A model generated the notes under the pieces. The model saw only the letters and a list, made by a program, of their open reading frames with translations, did not search any database and was not told where the DNA came from. Of a stretch of 64,000 nucleotides of DNA, positions 54,404 through 64,000 are shown piece after piece. The DNA lies in contig CAJNDT010000001.1 of the NCBI GenBank assembly GCA_905221615.1, positions 3,771,265-3,835,264 of the forward strand, given 5' to 3'. The DNA is from Symbiodinium sp. CCMP2592 (taxonomy: Eukaryota > Sar > Dinophyceae > Suessiales > Symbiodiniaceae). Numbering within the stretch: the stretch's first letter is position 1; each line of letters opens with the position of its first letter. The translations under genes were made by a program, and so were the position numbers.

Positions 54404-54444
54404 GTAGGTACTTTAGAATCTAGGGTCTCGCCGCATCGGCAGAA

Positions 54445-54482
54445 GGGTTTAGGGTTCTTAGGGTTTAGGGCTGTAGGGTTTA
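54445..54482 (+). repeat. G-strand telomere-like tract
   Basis: GGGTTTAGGGTTCTTAGGGTTTAGGG, about 40 bp after the candidate donor at 54404. Confidence 0.85.
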
Positions 54483-54547
54483 TTCCTGTCTGAGTTGAAT
54501 TCTTTTCGTTGTGCCTTGCCATTTTCCGATGAGAAAGATACATCCCA

Positions 54548-54960
54548 GACCCTAAACCCTCAACCCTAAACCCCTAAACCCAGGCAGATGGAAAATGGTC
54601 GTCTAAAACAAAAACCTAAACCCCTATCCCGAAACCCCTAACCCTTGGTCCTGAATCCTTTGCTCTTCGGGAAACTCCCCAAAAGGAGCCTTGATCTCGA
54701 ATCTTTCCAGCACGATCGGCCCAACTCCACTACCCTAACAACCCCCAGAACGTACAGAACTCCCAAAAGCCAACGATAACATGCCCCTAAACCCCTAAGC
54801 CCCTAAACCCAGAATTCCTCCAAAAAGCCCAGCAAACGCACCAAAAGCCTAGTCAAACCCAAAGGCCTACAAAACCCCGGCAGCCTGCTAAATCGACTGC
54901 CTCAACCCCAAAAGACGACACAACACCAAAAGCCTACTAAACCCCAAAAGCCTATGGTAA
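54548..54960 (+). repeat. Decayed CCCTAAA tract
   Basis: CCCTAAACCCTCAACCCTAAACCC decays into AACCCCAAAAGCCTACTAAA over 400 bp. No exon recognised within it. Confidence 0.75.
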
Positions 54961-55506
54961 GAAGATGCTTCAAGCAAGAAGTCATGAAGGTCATTATTAG
55001 CCCGAAGATGGTCAAAGACATGGCCGCACAGCTTGGAATACAGAAGAGCCCTGGGCATTACTGGTACTGCATCCTGGATTCAATATACGGGCCTTAACAG
55101 TAGCAATTCAAGGCTTCGCGGTTTTCAAGGGACATTTGTGTGTCCCAGCTTTCTGGGAGTTCTGAAGCTCAACAGTGGGTAACCCTTGTTTGGGTGCTAC
55201 ACTTGCGTGGCATGAGGGCGACCTGACCTTTCAGAAGCACAGACGGAGGCAGAAAAGGAAATACCATGTGATGAGCTGATGCCACATTCTGTGACTGTGT
55301 ACGTTTACTGAACTGATCTGGCTACTTTTCATCTTACTGCTCTGGCCACGTGGAGGGCGCTGCAGTGATCGATGTTTTTGTGTTTGCACTTGCCATTCCA
55401 CGTTAGTACCGGTGCGGACTCAACCCGCAAAGTTGATTGCTGAACTTCAGCACTCACTCATGACATGATCCTCAGTCCTAAAAGCCTTTAACCGCGACTC
55501 CGAGGC

Positions 55507-55752
55507 ATGTTTGCCTTGCGGTATCCCCTGGCATCGGAATGGGAAGCAGTGGTGCGAGAAGATACCCGGTGGTACCTGAATCTGCAGCACGACACGGCTC
55601 AGCCCATCCACCCCATGATCAAGAAGTGCTTGGGCAGCCAGGGGGTTGCGGTTCTTGTGTCCTTCCACTGCGCACACCTGAACCACACCCTCCACGGACA
55701 CCAGCGAACGGGAGACCATGAAGTTTCTGCAGTCCAAGTCTATACAGCTTAA
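55507..55752 (+). CDS. 81-codon ORF with coding-like bias
   Basis: ATG in the context GAGGCATGT opens MFALRYPLASEWEAVVREDT..., HPMIKKCLGSQGVAVLVSFH..., to TAA. About two thirds of third positions are G/C over the whole length, and an in-frame TAA lies just upstream of the ATG. Histidine-rich towards the C terminus. Could be a complete small gene. A 105-codon minus frame overlaps but is less biased. Family unknown. Confidence 0.48.
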   Translation: MFALRYPLASEWEAVVREDTRWYLNLQHDTAQPIHPMIKKCLGSQGVAVLVSFHCAHLNHTLHGHQRTGDHEVSAVQVYTA

Positions 55753-55995
55753 TATAAGCAACACCCTCCGACAGACAAGACAAACTCTATCAGGGGTGCT
55801 TCAGGAATTCCATGCAGACTTGGTCTTACGAAAGCCGTCTCATATCTAGGGCTGGGCGTAGAAGGCAGCTTCAGCGGCGTTCCGTTACGGGGCCATCAGC
55901 CCCAAGTATCCCAGATTCCGCGAAGAAAGGCCGAAAGCCATAGTTGGGAGATCTGATGTTCCCGAAGCTCTGAGCCCTCCGCCACATCCCCACAG

Positions 55996-56341
55996 GTTTC
56001 GGGAGCACCTCGGCGACGTCATCGCCAACGAGTTCCTCTGGGACTTCCGTGGATTTGTGAAGATGAAGTGCAGTGACTCGCTGCTTACTCCGTGGAATTG
56101 GGGCTAAGAAGCTCTGAGGAGGTGATAAGTTTTCGACAGGTTCACCCCTTTGCGCCGGTTCCTGGTTTAGGACCCTATAGGGCGTACTGATGATGCACAG
56201 CCCCTTGGCCAAGGTGAGTGCGGACTTCCAGACTCAGTGGTATGGTGCCAGCAGTGTACTGACTACTTCTGTGCTCCTTGCTTCCTTCAAAGCGCCTTGG
56301 CTTCGTTGCGAGCTCGTCAGGGGGCCCAACCAGCTATCCAG
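55996..56341 (+). CDS. Three candidate exons, last with CxxC pairs (B-box-like?)
   Basis: Exon 55996-56067 (after CATCCCCACAG) reads FREHLGDVIANEFLWDFRGF... with over 80 percent G/C third positions. Exon 56181-56213 is 11 codons (GVLMMHSPLAK) ending at a perfect GTGAGT. Exon 56252-56341 joins it in phase 0: QCTDYFCAPCF then ASLRARQGAQPAIQ. The C-x4-C-x2-C-F spacing, with a further WC in the alternative start, recalls B-box-type zinc binding, which is inference only. The end AIQ echoes the IQ-gene exon borders. Exon one does not join in phase to exon two. Confidence 0.42.
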
Positions 56342-56758
56342 GGGCTAGTAATAGCATTGAAGTTAGTTTTTCGGGGATTGCCCCCAACCTCCAAACCATC
56401 GACCCTACATGAATCTTTGAGGGTTTTGGCGTGCACTTTCTAGTGTTCCAAGGAATATAGAGGGATTGCACGGAAAATGTGTCTTTCCGCCTCATTGTGC
56501 AGCCTGCCGGAGACTGTCTCCGAAACTGAACTGAGAAGGGACCCCCAAACCCCTTCGGCATCACAGGTTATTGCCACATCTAGTACAGCTTCTTGAGTTG
56601 TAAGCTACAAGGCGGTTTGCCACCCTGCTATTGAAACCCTAGACCTTTGCCTGTCAGGTCACAAATCGCGGCGGGGTCGAAAGCACTGGCCACTTCCGGC
56701 GCCTCTTCTGGAATGTGGGTGTTAATATAGAAGCTCGAATAAATACGAACCTCCGGCA

Positions 56759-56826
56759 GATGGCTTCCATGTACTATAAGCCGGAAAGTTTCGATGGCTT
56801 CCATGTACTATAAGCGGGAAAGTTTC
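56759..56826. repeat. 34-bp tandem duplication
   Basis: GATGGCTTCCATGTACTATA AGC(C/G)GGAAAGTTTC occurs twice head to tail with one or two differences. Confidence 0.95.
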
Positions 56827-57883
56827 GACAGAGAGCCCTCATATAATTCCTCGACTGCAACGGCAGGTGCCGGGCTGCAGATACCTCACCGTGCCCGAGA
56901 CACGCCGTTTCGAAGAGCAGCTGCCGCTGCTGCGCCTTGGCATTCCGCAGCAACAGGTCTCTTACAATCCATGAGGGGCCATTTAGAGCAAGTATTCTCA
57001 TATTTGGTGTATATTGTAGGTCCCTTATCCGAGTACAATTTGGTAAGAGCCGTTGGACTAGAAGTTTGTAGGGTGTCTGGCGTCATGGGCTAAGTGTTGT
57101 GTTTCGGAGAGGTTGTGTCGAGCCTTGCTCTTCGACTTGGACGTCCAGATATACTAGGGTTTAGGGTAGGGCCGGGTAGGGGGTCTTCACTGACTGGGGC
57201 TTCAAGGTTTGTTGGTTCTGCGGCTTCTGCTGGGTGAGGGGGCTAATGAACCAAATTTTTTAAAGTGTGAGTATGCATGTGTAATCATGTGAGAGGGCAT
57301 AACATGAGCCGAGAATGCATGAGCGCAGCTGCAGTGTGAATTTGCTAGATAAGTTGTCCCTTTCCATTTTCCCTTGCTTGAATTTCGAGGAATGTCGGCT
57401 TCTCCAACCGACGGCGATTCCTAGCGCGGGACAACCAGCATCTCAGCTGTAGCGGACTTTGGTAGAAACTTCCGATGGAGACCTGCATCGTTCTGACTGC
57501 GAGACCAGTTTTGCTTTCTAGGTTGTCAATTGTCGTTTAGCAGAGTTCAGCGCTGTCTTCGCCAGCGCTCCATCTAAATCGGGACTGTCCATCTAAACCG
57601 GGACTGCGGAAGACATAGACCCGAAGCCTGTTCTCCTGGCAAGTGTGACGTGCTGGGGATAGATGGGAAAGCTCAAGATATGCATGAAGCTAGTGACGAT
57701 GGTGCTGTGGCAGGAAATCATGGTCTGTGTGTTTGTGTGAATGATGATGACGATGATAATCATCACTACTATGGCACCATCCGCGAACTACCCGACTTGG
57801 AGGACAGTCCAGGCGCTCCTTTGGCGCACGGACACGCCTAACAGGTTTGCCGACCTTGAGGACGGCTGATGCCGACATCGCAG

Positions 57884-57992
57884 CGCCAATGCGCACTTCT
57901 CACTGGCCGCCCGGGCACCGTTGCGACGCGAGCATCTGCTTTCGTCCATCATCTATATCGACAGCGGAACCCACCACATTGAAGCCTTCGCG
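57884..57992 (+). CDS. Candidate exon with strong codon bias
   Basis: After ATGCCGACATCGCAG the frame reads ANAHFSLAARAPLRREHLLS..., IIYIDSGTHHIEAFA, one nucleotide plus 36 codons, ending GCG|GTGTTG. About three quarters of third positions are G/C. Function not recognised; the stretch IIYIDSG suggests a beta strand. Confidence 0.5.
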
Positions 57993-58502
57993 GTGTTGTT
58001 GAATAATAAGTTATCATTCCAAATCGTTGCATGTTCTCAAGAGCGCACACGGCCACAAGATCTGTGCGCGACTCAACGTACCTTGTCGGCTTTGCACATG
58101 TAATTTGGCGTAAGGTCCGACAAAAACGGCGACCGAAGCGGAGATACCTGGCTTTGGTTCCACACAGACACCTTCCAGGCCTAGATTTCTGCCTCGGGCC
58201 AAGGTTTGGGGATGGGTGCAGCTACGTGGCAGTCTTTGGTTTAGGGTTTCAAGGGCCTGGCGGTCCCTAAACCCCACAAGACTACCCTCGGGACCTATCT
58301 TAATTTTACCTTAAGCCAAGCCTTGTTGTAGATTTTCTTGGCTGCAGTGTCATACCATGACTACTTCTGTAGACTGAGACCCAGAGACCTTACCATCGAA
58401 AGCATAATCTGCAAGCCGCGCCCAATTACAAGCCTCCCTCCTCTTCCTCCGCCTCCTCCTCCCAAGCTTTGTGATAAGTTAAGCTGTTAAGCCCTAAAGC
58501 TA

Positions 58503-58634
58503 AGAGAGGCCGCCCTCATGCAGACGCCAGAGAACCACTGGTGTCTGAAGCGGCGGGAGCCACCCCGGTTACCTCCAGGCCGGCTCGTAGGACCTGGGAC
58601 GGAAAGCTTGTACCACAACAGTTTGAGGTTCGGG
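58503..58634 (+). CDS. Candidate proline/arginine-rich exon
   Basis: Follows TAAGCCCTAAAG; reads REAALMQTPENHWCLKRREP..., PGRLVGPGTESLYHN with about two thirds G/C third positions. The donor is unclear (CAACAG|TTTG). A decayed G-strand tract (58620-58810) begins at its end. Function unknown. Confidence 0.45.
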
Positions 58635-58810
58635 GTTGAGGGTTCAAAGCTTCAGGCTTAGGGTTCAGGGTTCAAGGCCTAGAGTTCAGGGAAAGAGGTT
58701 TAGTGCTCGGGGTTTCAGGTTTCGGGTTCGGGGTTTCAGGCATATAGGGTTGAGATCTTCAGTTTGCGGGTTTAGTGTTTAAGGTTCAGGCTTTAGAGCC
58801 AAACTCTATA
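58620..58810 (+). repeat. Decayed G-strand telomere-like tract
   Basis: GGTTCAGGG/GGTTTCGGG-type units with spacers for about 190 bp. Confidence 0.75.
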
Positions 58811-59037
58811 GGGTTCAGAATAAGGATGACAGTTCTGCGTGCGTTGCGGGTCTCTTGTGGGGGGTGGGGGTGGTGGGGGGGATCTTGATAACGAGGACCT
58901 CAATACTTGGGTTCAATTCAGGGGTCAGGCATTTTCTGAAGCTGCCTGTTTAGGCAGTATAGAAGGTAGTCCTATGATAGAGCTCTGACACCCCCCCAAG
59001 CTGCTTGGACCCTCATGGAAAAGGGGGCGAGGGCTAG

Positions 59038-59368
59038 CTGCGGCCTCAGAGCTTGGTATCGTCAATTCTGCGCACCGTAGGTGTGGAGAGAGAGGCTCCT
59101 GACCACACCAGCTTTTGGGTTCCAAAGGTATCCAAACGTGCTTGCACTTTCTGAGACTTCATGAACGGATGTCCATCGTTTGCAGATTGTCGAATCCTCT
59201 GACGCTCCAGGTGTCGATGGCTACTTCTACAACTTCGCTACAGACACTGTGGCAGATGATGTGTCTTACATCCTCACGTCGCAACAAGTACCTCGCCTGA
59301 AGTCGCGATTGTGGGAGTACACGTGGAGTGCTAGGATTGAGGGTCTGAGCCTTCATGTTGCTGCTAAG
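59038..59368 (+). CDS. Two exons leading toward the IQ-motif gene
   Basis: Exon 59038-59127 (30 codons: LRPQSLVSSILRTVGVEREA..., FWVPK) ends AAG|GTATCC. A 58-nt intron ends GTCCATCGTTTGCAG. Exon 59186-59368 (61 codons: IVESSDAPGVDGYFYNFATD..., LWEYTWSARIEGLSLH) ends AAG|GTTTGA. Both are phase 0-0. GYFYNFATDT resembles the GYxYYNxxTG core of WW-like modules that often accompany IQ repeats, though the second tryptophan motif is not conserved. It joins in phase to the exon at 59642, or alternatively ends at a short exon 59413-59430 with TAA. Confidence 0.58.
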
Positions 59369-59641
59369 GTTTGAATAACGCGATGTTGTGCAAGAGCTAG
59401 ATACAAAAACAGGCTGAGCAGTTCGTTTAAAGGGATCTGCCGCCCTGCTTGGAATCCTGGGCGAGCAGCATTGAGTCATGAACTGCAGGATCCCGAAAGA
59501 ATTGCTCAAAGCAGGCTTCTAGATTCGTGTTTCTCCTTTCCCAAGTTTCCGCAAAATTTCCATTATTTCAGCCTATAAAGCCCGAAACCTGAAACCCCAA
59601 GCTTCCCTCCATCCCTAGACTCTAACGTCTGAACCTTCAAG

Positions 59642-62600
59642 CCAGCCAGCGCCCCCAAAGCGAAAAAAGCCGCCAAGGAAGCGCGTGCGGTCGCACTGAT
59701 GCAGCGCCACATCCGAGGGGCCTTAACCCGGAGGCAGGCCGAGACTGCTATAGCCTACTATAAGGGGACTTAAGAATTACCTATACTACCAGACGGACTT
59801 GGTATGAATTTTTATGCTGAGAGTTAAGAAAAAAGCAGGGGTATGGCGTAAGAAAAAGTCTGTGTCCTACTGTTACAATCATAGTATAATGGGCTTCAAA
59901 ACCCAATTCTTATCACTAAGGCCCCTAGATTATCATGAAGCCCAAATGAGTCAGTGTGCTCGTTCGTTCCACGTTGGGTGGCTGTTGCACTTGCGAATTT
60001 TCTTGGCGAGTCACAGCTTGGCCTTGGATCTTGGGCAGACGGACATTGAAATCGTGCCCCGAACCCTTGACTTCGAGACAGCAAATGTCGTGCCGCTGCT
60101 ACTTGCAATGCAAGTGCTGTTGGTATGCCCTGTTCGAGGGATGCAAATCTATTGTTGCATTTGTCAAGTAGCACGGGTCTTGTTGCTGTTGTTCTATTAC
60201 TGTTGCTTCGGTTAACACCTGAAAGTTCAACAGGAAGCCCCAAGTCACGAAAACGATGATAGAAGCTCTGACAGTTTCGAAACGGAACGCCATGGCACGC
60301 CCCCCTGACAAACCCCAAACCAACAAAAGCCTTACACCCATGCACTGCCCCGAAGCTTGGACCTTTAGCCTTCAGTTCCGCTATCCGGCTCAGGTCTTAG
60401 AATCTACTGCATGTCCTCCCCACATCCCCCCGAGCCCTTCCGTGAGTCTTGAATGTCCTGAACTGAAAGGGCGATCAAGAAGCAGACCACTGCATCTCTG
60501 ATCTTTCAGCCGCTTGTGCGGCCATGTGAGAGGGTTTCTCTTCGTTCCTGTGGTATCATGTGTGGGGTCCCCATTGCGGCTTCTCGGTTTCGACGGACAT
60601 ACCTTGCAGTGTTGATCACCATGACGATGCTGATGATAACGAAAACGAAGCCCAACCATGATTGCGCACTTAGAGATCAGAAGGTTAGGCACACTAACCA
60701 TGTTCCCATCCTGTATCTTGCTGCGCAGTAGCAGTAGTTGTGGCAGTTGCAGCAGTAGCAGTTGCTACAGTTGTTGGGTTGCTTCAATGTAAATGGGCCT
60801 TTGCTGGCGGCGCAGTGCATGTTTTTTCAAGGAAGACCAAGATGATGTGGGATGTGCAGCGCATTCACGGCAGCAGCGGCAAGAATGCAGGCATCATCAA
60901 GGCGCTAGTGACATTGTGTTATTCAGTCTTGGGACCTGACATTGCTACATCATTTACCCTTTTGTGTGTATTCGAATTATGGTTCCGACTCTTGTTTTCC
61001 TTCTGACATTCTGACTGAGACAAGTATCGCTGCAGACGCTCTTGTTCCGCGTTGAAGACTTTCTGAAAGGCTGAAGAACCAAAAGGAGGTCCGCAGTGGT
61101 CAGATTTCAGGAGTGCTTGCAGCATGTGACATGGAGTCGGGCCAACAATCACCTCAAGTAGCAATCCCCAGGCCTACCCCAAATCTCAACGCCCAATGGA
61201 TCCCGAACCTTGTATTCGTGAACAACGCAAGCCGCATAGTCTCCAAATCTCCACCTGTGAGCCCGCCCCTCCAAGAAACACAGCGTTGCTAAGGACGGAG
61301 CAGCTACACTATAAACGGCTTGGGGTTGAATGCTGCCAGGCATGGTTCAGAAAGCACCGGGCACGCGAGAAGAAGGAGAGGGTCCAATACAGCGCGTCCA
61401 GGATTCAGGCAGGGGTTCCCTCTGGGGGGTGGCGAGCGGTGGTTTGTTTCATTCGGGCTTGACGATGTGCGTGTCGTAAGTATCGTTTTGGTAGTCGACC
61501 CCGTGCAACACATAACATATTCCCTGCCAGAGCTTCAGACACCCCTGGCCTCTGAGGCTCACGGCTAACATGCATTCTTCTGGTTCAACAGTGCCCGCTG
61601 CCACGTGCAGAGCTTCGCTCACCCACGGCCGTGAAGATTTGTTCTTCCTCCGCCCTCAGGCCATCTGGCGCGGGATCTTGACGCGGCGGCGGACACGTAG
61701 CAAGCTGGCCAGTACGACCCGCTTTCAGGCACGTTTCCCACATCTCTACATTCTGAGTTCGGAAGTAGGAAGATGGAGTCAGAGCCTTCTGCCCGAGCTT
61801 GAGCCAAGCGCTTCTCGGGGCTTTGGAAATGAGAGTTAGCTCCAGAAGCAGATGTATGAGCCTGAACTTAGCACTGCAACTGAAGCAACCGGACAGTTGC
61901 AGCTTGCGGCAACGAAGAACATGACAGAAATGCGTGCTACCAAAATATTCGGCCCACTTTGATCTCTAAAGATTCATACGCCTGAAATCCTTCGCATTGT
62001 CTCGGCATCCTTGAGATCACAGGCCTCCTGGCGAGCCTTCGCCGACAGAAGGCACCTAGAAGTTCGGTGGGCTGCGATCGTCTCCATCCAGAAGGCGAAG
62101 AAAGATGTGCTTGGCTATATGCTTTACGCTATACTAAAATATACTAAAATCATGATCTACCACTTCTGCCTCTACCACTGCCACTGTAGATCCAGCACCA
62201 CTAGCGCTGCTACCTGCCGTCGGTTATAACTACCCCTTGCCCCTACCCGCACCACTACCACTACCACCAGCATTACCACCAGTACTACATGCCACTACTT
62301 CTATTGCTCCAGCTACAGTTGCTGCCACTGCTACAGCTGCTAGTACTGCTATAGGTACTGTTGCTGCTGCTGCTGTTGCTGCTGCTGCTGGTCCCACTGC
62401 TTGCATTGAGACTTTTCTTCTTTACTGTAGCACTATCCACCACGTTTTTGTTCGTCATCGCTCCATTGTTATTCTCGCGTCCATCAGAGTGAGCGACAAT
62501 ACTCGTTGAATGACCCCACGAACGGCAGGCTGGTCGTTGTTTAGTACGACCAGTACTATGGCACCCTTTGCAATACGCGCTTGTTACCATCGTCGTCATC

Positions 62601-62912
62601 AGCGGCATTTACCTTAGGGCGGTCCGCAGGTCATTCGTGGCTACATCCACGGTCGCAACTGGCTGCGCATGCGGCACAAGTCGGCCGCGAGGATTCAGGT
62701 CCTGGGGTAGGGGGTGTCTATCACATAGTCGCTTAGGAGAGTGCAGCGAGTGGCATTGCAGCAGAGGATGTTTGAAAGACACGTTTTGTCCATAGCGTCC
62801 AGGCTCAAATCCCCACCCTTTTTCTCGGATTCCCTCTGCGGAGGCACTGGTCCGGGGAATCTTCCAGCGGCAGCGGCATGCGAAGCGGCTTGCAGCAGCG
62901 ATTCGCATCCAG
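59642..62912 (+). CDS. Multi-IQ-motif (calmodulin-binding) protein, one repeat per exon
   Basis: IQ motifs (consensus IQxxxRGxxxR) bind calmodulin or calmodulin-like light chains. Exon 59642 to about 59750 has a lysine/alanine lead and LMQRHIRGALTRRQ. Then five exons of exactly 69 nt, all phase 0: 61340-61408 (AWFRKHRAREKK...SRIQ), 61660-61728 (AIWRGILTRRR...RFQ), 62023-62091 (ASWRAFADRR...SIQ), 62630-62698 (VIRGYIHGRNW...ARIQ), 62844-62912 (ALVRGIFQRQR...RIQ). Each starts just after IQ of one repeat and ends at IQ of the next. This fits the 23-25-residue IQ spacing of myosin necks and IQ-repeat scaffolds. Donors are GCAGGG, GCACGT, AAGGCG, GTCCTG and GCAGGG. Total length, start and end are unknown. 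Confidence 0.85.
59754..59934 (+). mobile_element. Family A element directly after an IQ exon
   Basis: ACTATAAGGGGACTTAAGAA ... CTAAGGCCCCTAGATTATCA are the ends; the core CATAGTATAATGGGCTTC matches family A, with about 50 bp of extra sequence inside. Confidence 0.72.
60516..60731 (+). CDS. Weak open frame with hydrophobic stretch
   Basis: A 71-codon frame contains YLAVLITMTMLMITKTK, partly from an ATG/ACG-rich stretch. No splice support. It could be intronic sequence of the IQ gene. Confidence 0.15.
   Translation: MRPCERVSLRSCGIMCGVPIAASRFRRTYLAVLITMTMLMITKTKPNHDCALRDQKVRHTNHVPILYLAAQ
60832..60907 (+). CDS. Candidate 25-codon exon within the IQ gene interval
   Basis: Exon reads KTKMMWDVQRIHGSSGKNAG..., KAL, about 80 percent G/C at third positions, after CATGTTTTTTCAAG and before CTA|GTGACA. 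It contains no clear IQ motif. It may belong to the IQ gene or to an alternative exon; a longer unspliced frame (60740-61006) also covers it. Confidence 0.48.
62165..62400. repeat. CCACTA/GCTACT/GCTGCT trinucleotide tract
   Basis: Lies inside the candidate intron between IQ exons at 62023 and 62630. Frames rich in Ala, Pro or Ser are artefacts. Confidence 0.88.
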
Positions 62913-62954
62913 GCAGGGGGTGCTTCTGTAAATGCAAATTTGAGCAATCAATGT

Positions 62955-63310
62955 ATGTCTATATAACTATAAATATATCTATAAATAAATATATATATAT
63001 ATATATACATACAGGTGTATGGTTATGCGGCATACAAAGAAACATACACTAATCATTAATCTCTATGATGAGTTAGTACATGCACAGAAAGACATAGACG
63101 GATAGATAGACAGATAGATAGGGCAGATGTACAAGACACAGGTAGATAGAGATATTGAAAAGGATGTAGATACAAACATAGATATCGTGCTTTTCATAGA
63201 AAAGATATAAATCCAGATATAGCTGCAGATCTAGATGTAGGCAATTTTTTGATATAGGTAGGTGGGTAGATGAATAGTCAGATAGATATTTAGGTAGTTA
63301 AATGCACACT
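62955..63310. repeat. TA and GATA microsatellites
   Basis: TATATATATATATATACATA followed by AGATAGATAGACAGATAGAT and related units over about 300 bp, downstream of the last IQ exon seen. Confidence 0.92.
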
Positions 63311-64000
63311 GATATACACATACATATGAGGAAATACTTGTTATCACTCCATAGTTACATTCATGCTATGCCGGATACCAGCAGCATGTTGGCACATGAC
63401 TGTGCATATACATATGCCCAAGAACACTGACATTGCAAACACAGTTCGACTGAGTACAATGCACGCATCTGGGAAGTTGGTAGAACATAATATGGTTCGG
63501 ACAAGGTTGGGACACAAGGATGCAGCGGTATGCAACGCGAACGGCACATTTGCAATAGCTGCGGTGCCACGCACCAGTGCCAGCCTCGCAGTGCTCGGCA
63601 GCGATGTGTAACATGAGGGTAACTCGCACCCCTATACCAAGACGCTCGTGCACCAAATCAAACTGGTACTGGCTGCTGGCTCATGTGGTGGCATGCATGC
63701 CAAGACAAGCATGATCCAACATGTCAGCGGTTGAGTTCAACAACATACACATGCTAAGAGATCATCGATGCGAAGCAGTACTGCGTACAAACAGTGGTCT
63801 CAGGAGCACATCTGCAGGTGCTGAAACATACTCAGTCTATGACGGCATAGTTCAGCTGAGGCAATATACTGTTGTGACAGTGAGACACTGCTATGGGCTG
63901 GTCCTGAAGTATCTGCTATTGGCCGTTCACAGGAGTACGGCGAATGCTTCGGTGTGACACATTCAGCACCACGGAATGCATGGGCATAGTGTTGCCACCG
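63311..64000. other. Right edge, no supported gene
   Basis: No further IQ exon was recognised. Frames at 63363-63611 (+) and 63366-63656 (-) overlap and lack splice support. The gene may continue beyond the window. Confidence 0.4.

Noticed and set aside
59896..60345. 149-codon minus-strand frame
   Set aside because: Overlaps the family A element and has no splice or domain support.

Overview
This looks like nuclear DNA of a eukaryote with many introns, most likely a protist. My best guess is a dinoflagellate or close alveolate. The reasons are: telomere-type TTTAGGG/CCCTAAA repeats scattered throughout; very small exons (33 to 300 nt); several introns that seem to start with GC instead of GT; nearly all candidate exons on the + strand; and abundant microsatellites and short inverted-repeat elements. 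Green-lineage or other TTTAGGG-telomere protists are not excluded. I saw no bacterial operon, rRNA, CRISPR array or convincing tRNA.

The one gene I can place in a family lies at 59.0-62.9 kb. It is a multi-IQ (calmodulin-binding motif) protein in which each 23-residue IQ repeat sits in its own 69-nt phase-0 exon (61340, 61660, 62023, 62630, 62844). Exons at 59038-59368 and 59642 appear to lead into it, and a cysteine-rich exon with CxxC pairs lies at 56.2 kb. The other candidate exons could not be assigned a function. The better-supported ones are at 5.9, 18.1, 24.6, 35.8-36.7, 37.7-38.2, 40.8, 42.1-42.4, 45.6-45.9, 46.8-47.9, 48.0-49.5, 52.4-52.7, 54.3, 55.5-56.3 and 57.9-58.6 kb. I called them from open frames bounded by plausible splice sites, matching phases across short introns (mostly 40-100 nt) and G/C-rich third codon positions. 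At this base composition frames of 60-150 codons are expected by chance, so frame length alone carries little weight and single-exon calls are tentative. I read the + strand more closely than the - strand.

The DNA between exons is a mosaic of (1) exact and decayed telomere-like tracts, (2) short non-autonomous elements with terminal inverted repeats in at least four families (called A to D here), often nested and flanked by TA, and (3) microsatellites, including an 860-bp CA array (44.7-45.6 kb) and a 290-bp TAC array (20.8-21.1 kb). The telomere-like tracts are not placed at random. C-strand tracts (CCCTAAA) tend to lie just before candidate 3' splice sites and G-strand tracts (GTTTAGGG) tend to begin at candidate 5' splice sites, so some introns could fold back on themselves.

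Layout: 0-5 kb, several two-exon candidates; 5.7-6.0 kb, opposed telomere-like arrays around one exon; 6.7-10 kb, mostly repeats; 11-11.7 kb, nested element cluster; 13-26 kb, scattered exons and microsatellites; 28-35 kb, element-rich with few exons; 35.7-49.6 kb, many exons; 50-59 kb, scattered exons; 59-63 kb, IQ gene; 63-64 kb, microsatellite and unassigned sequence.
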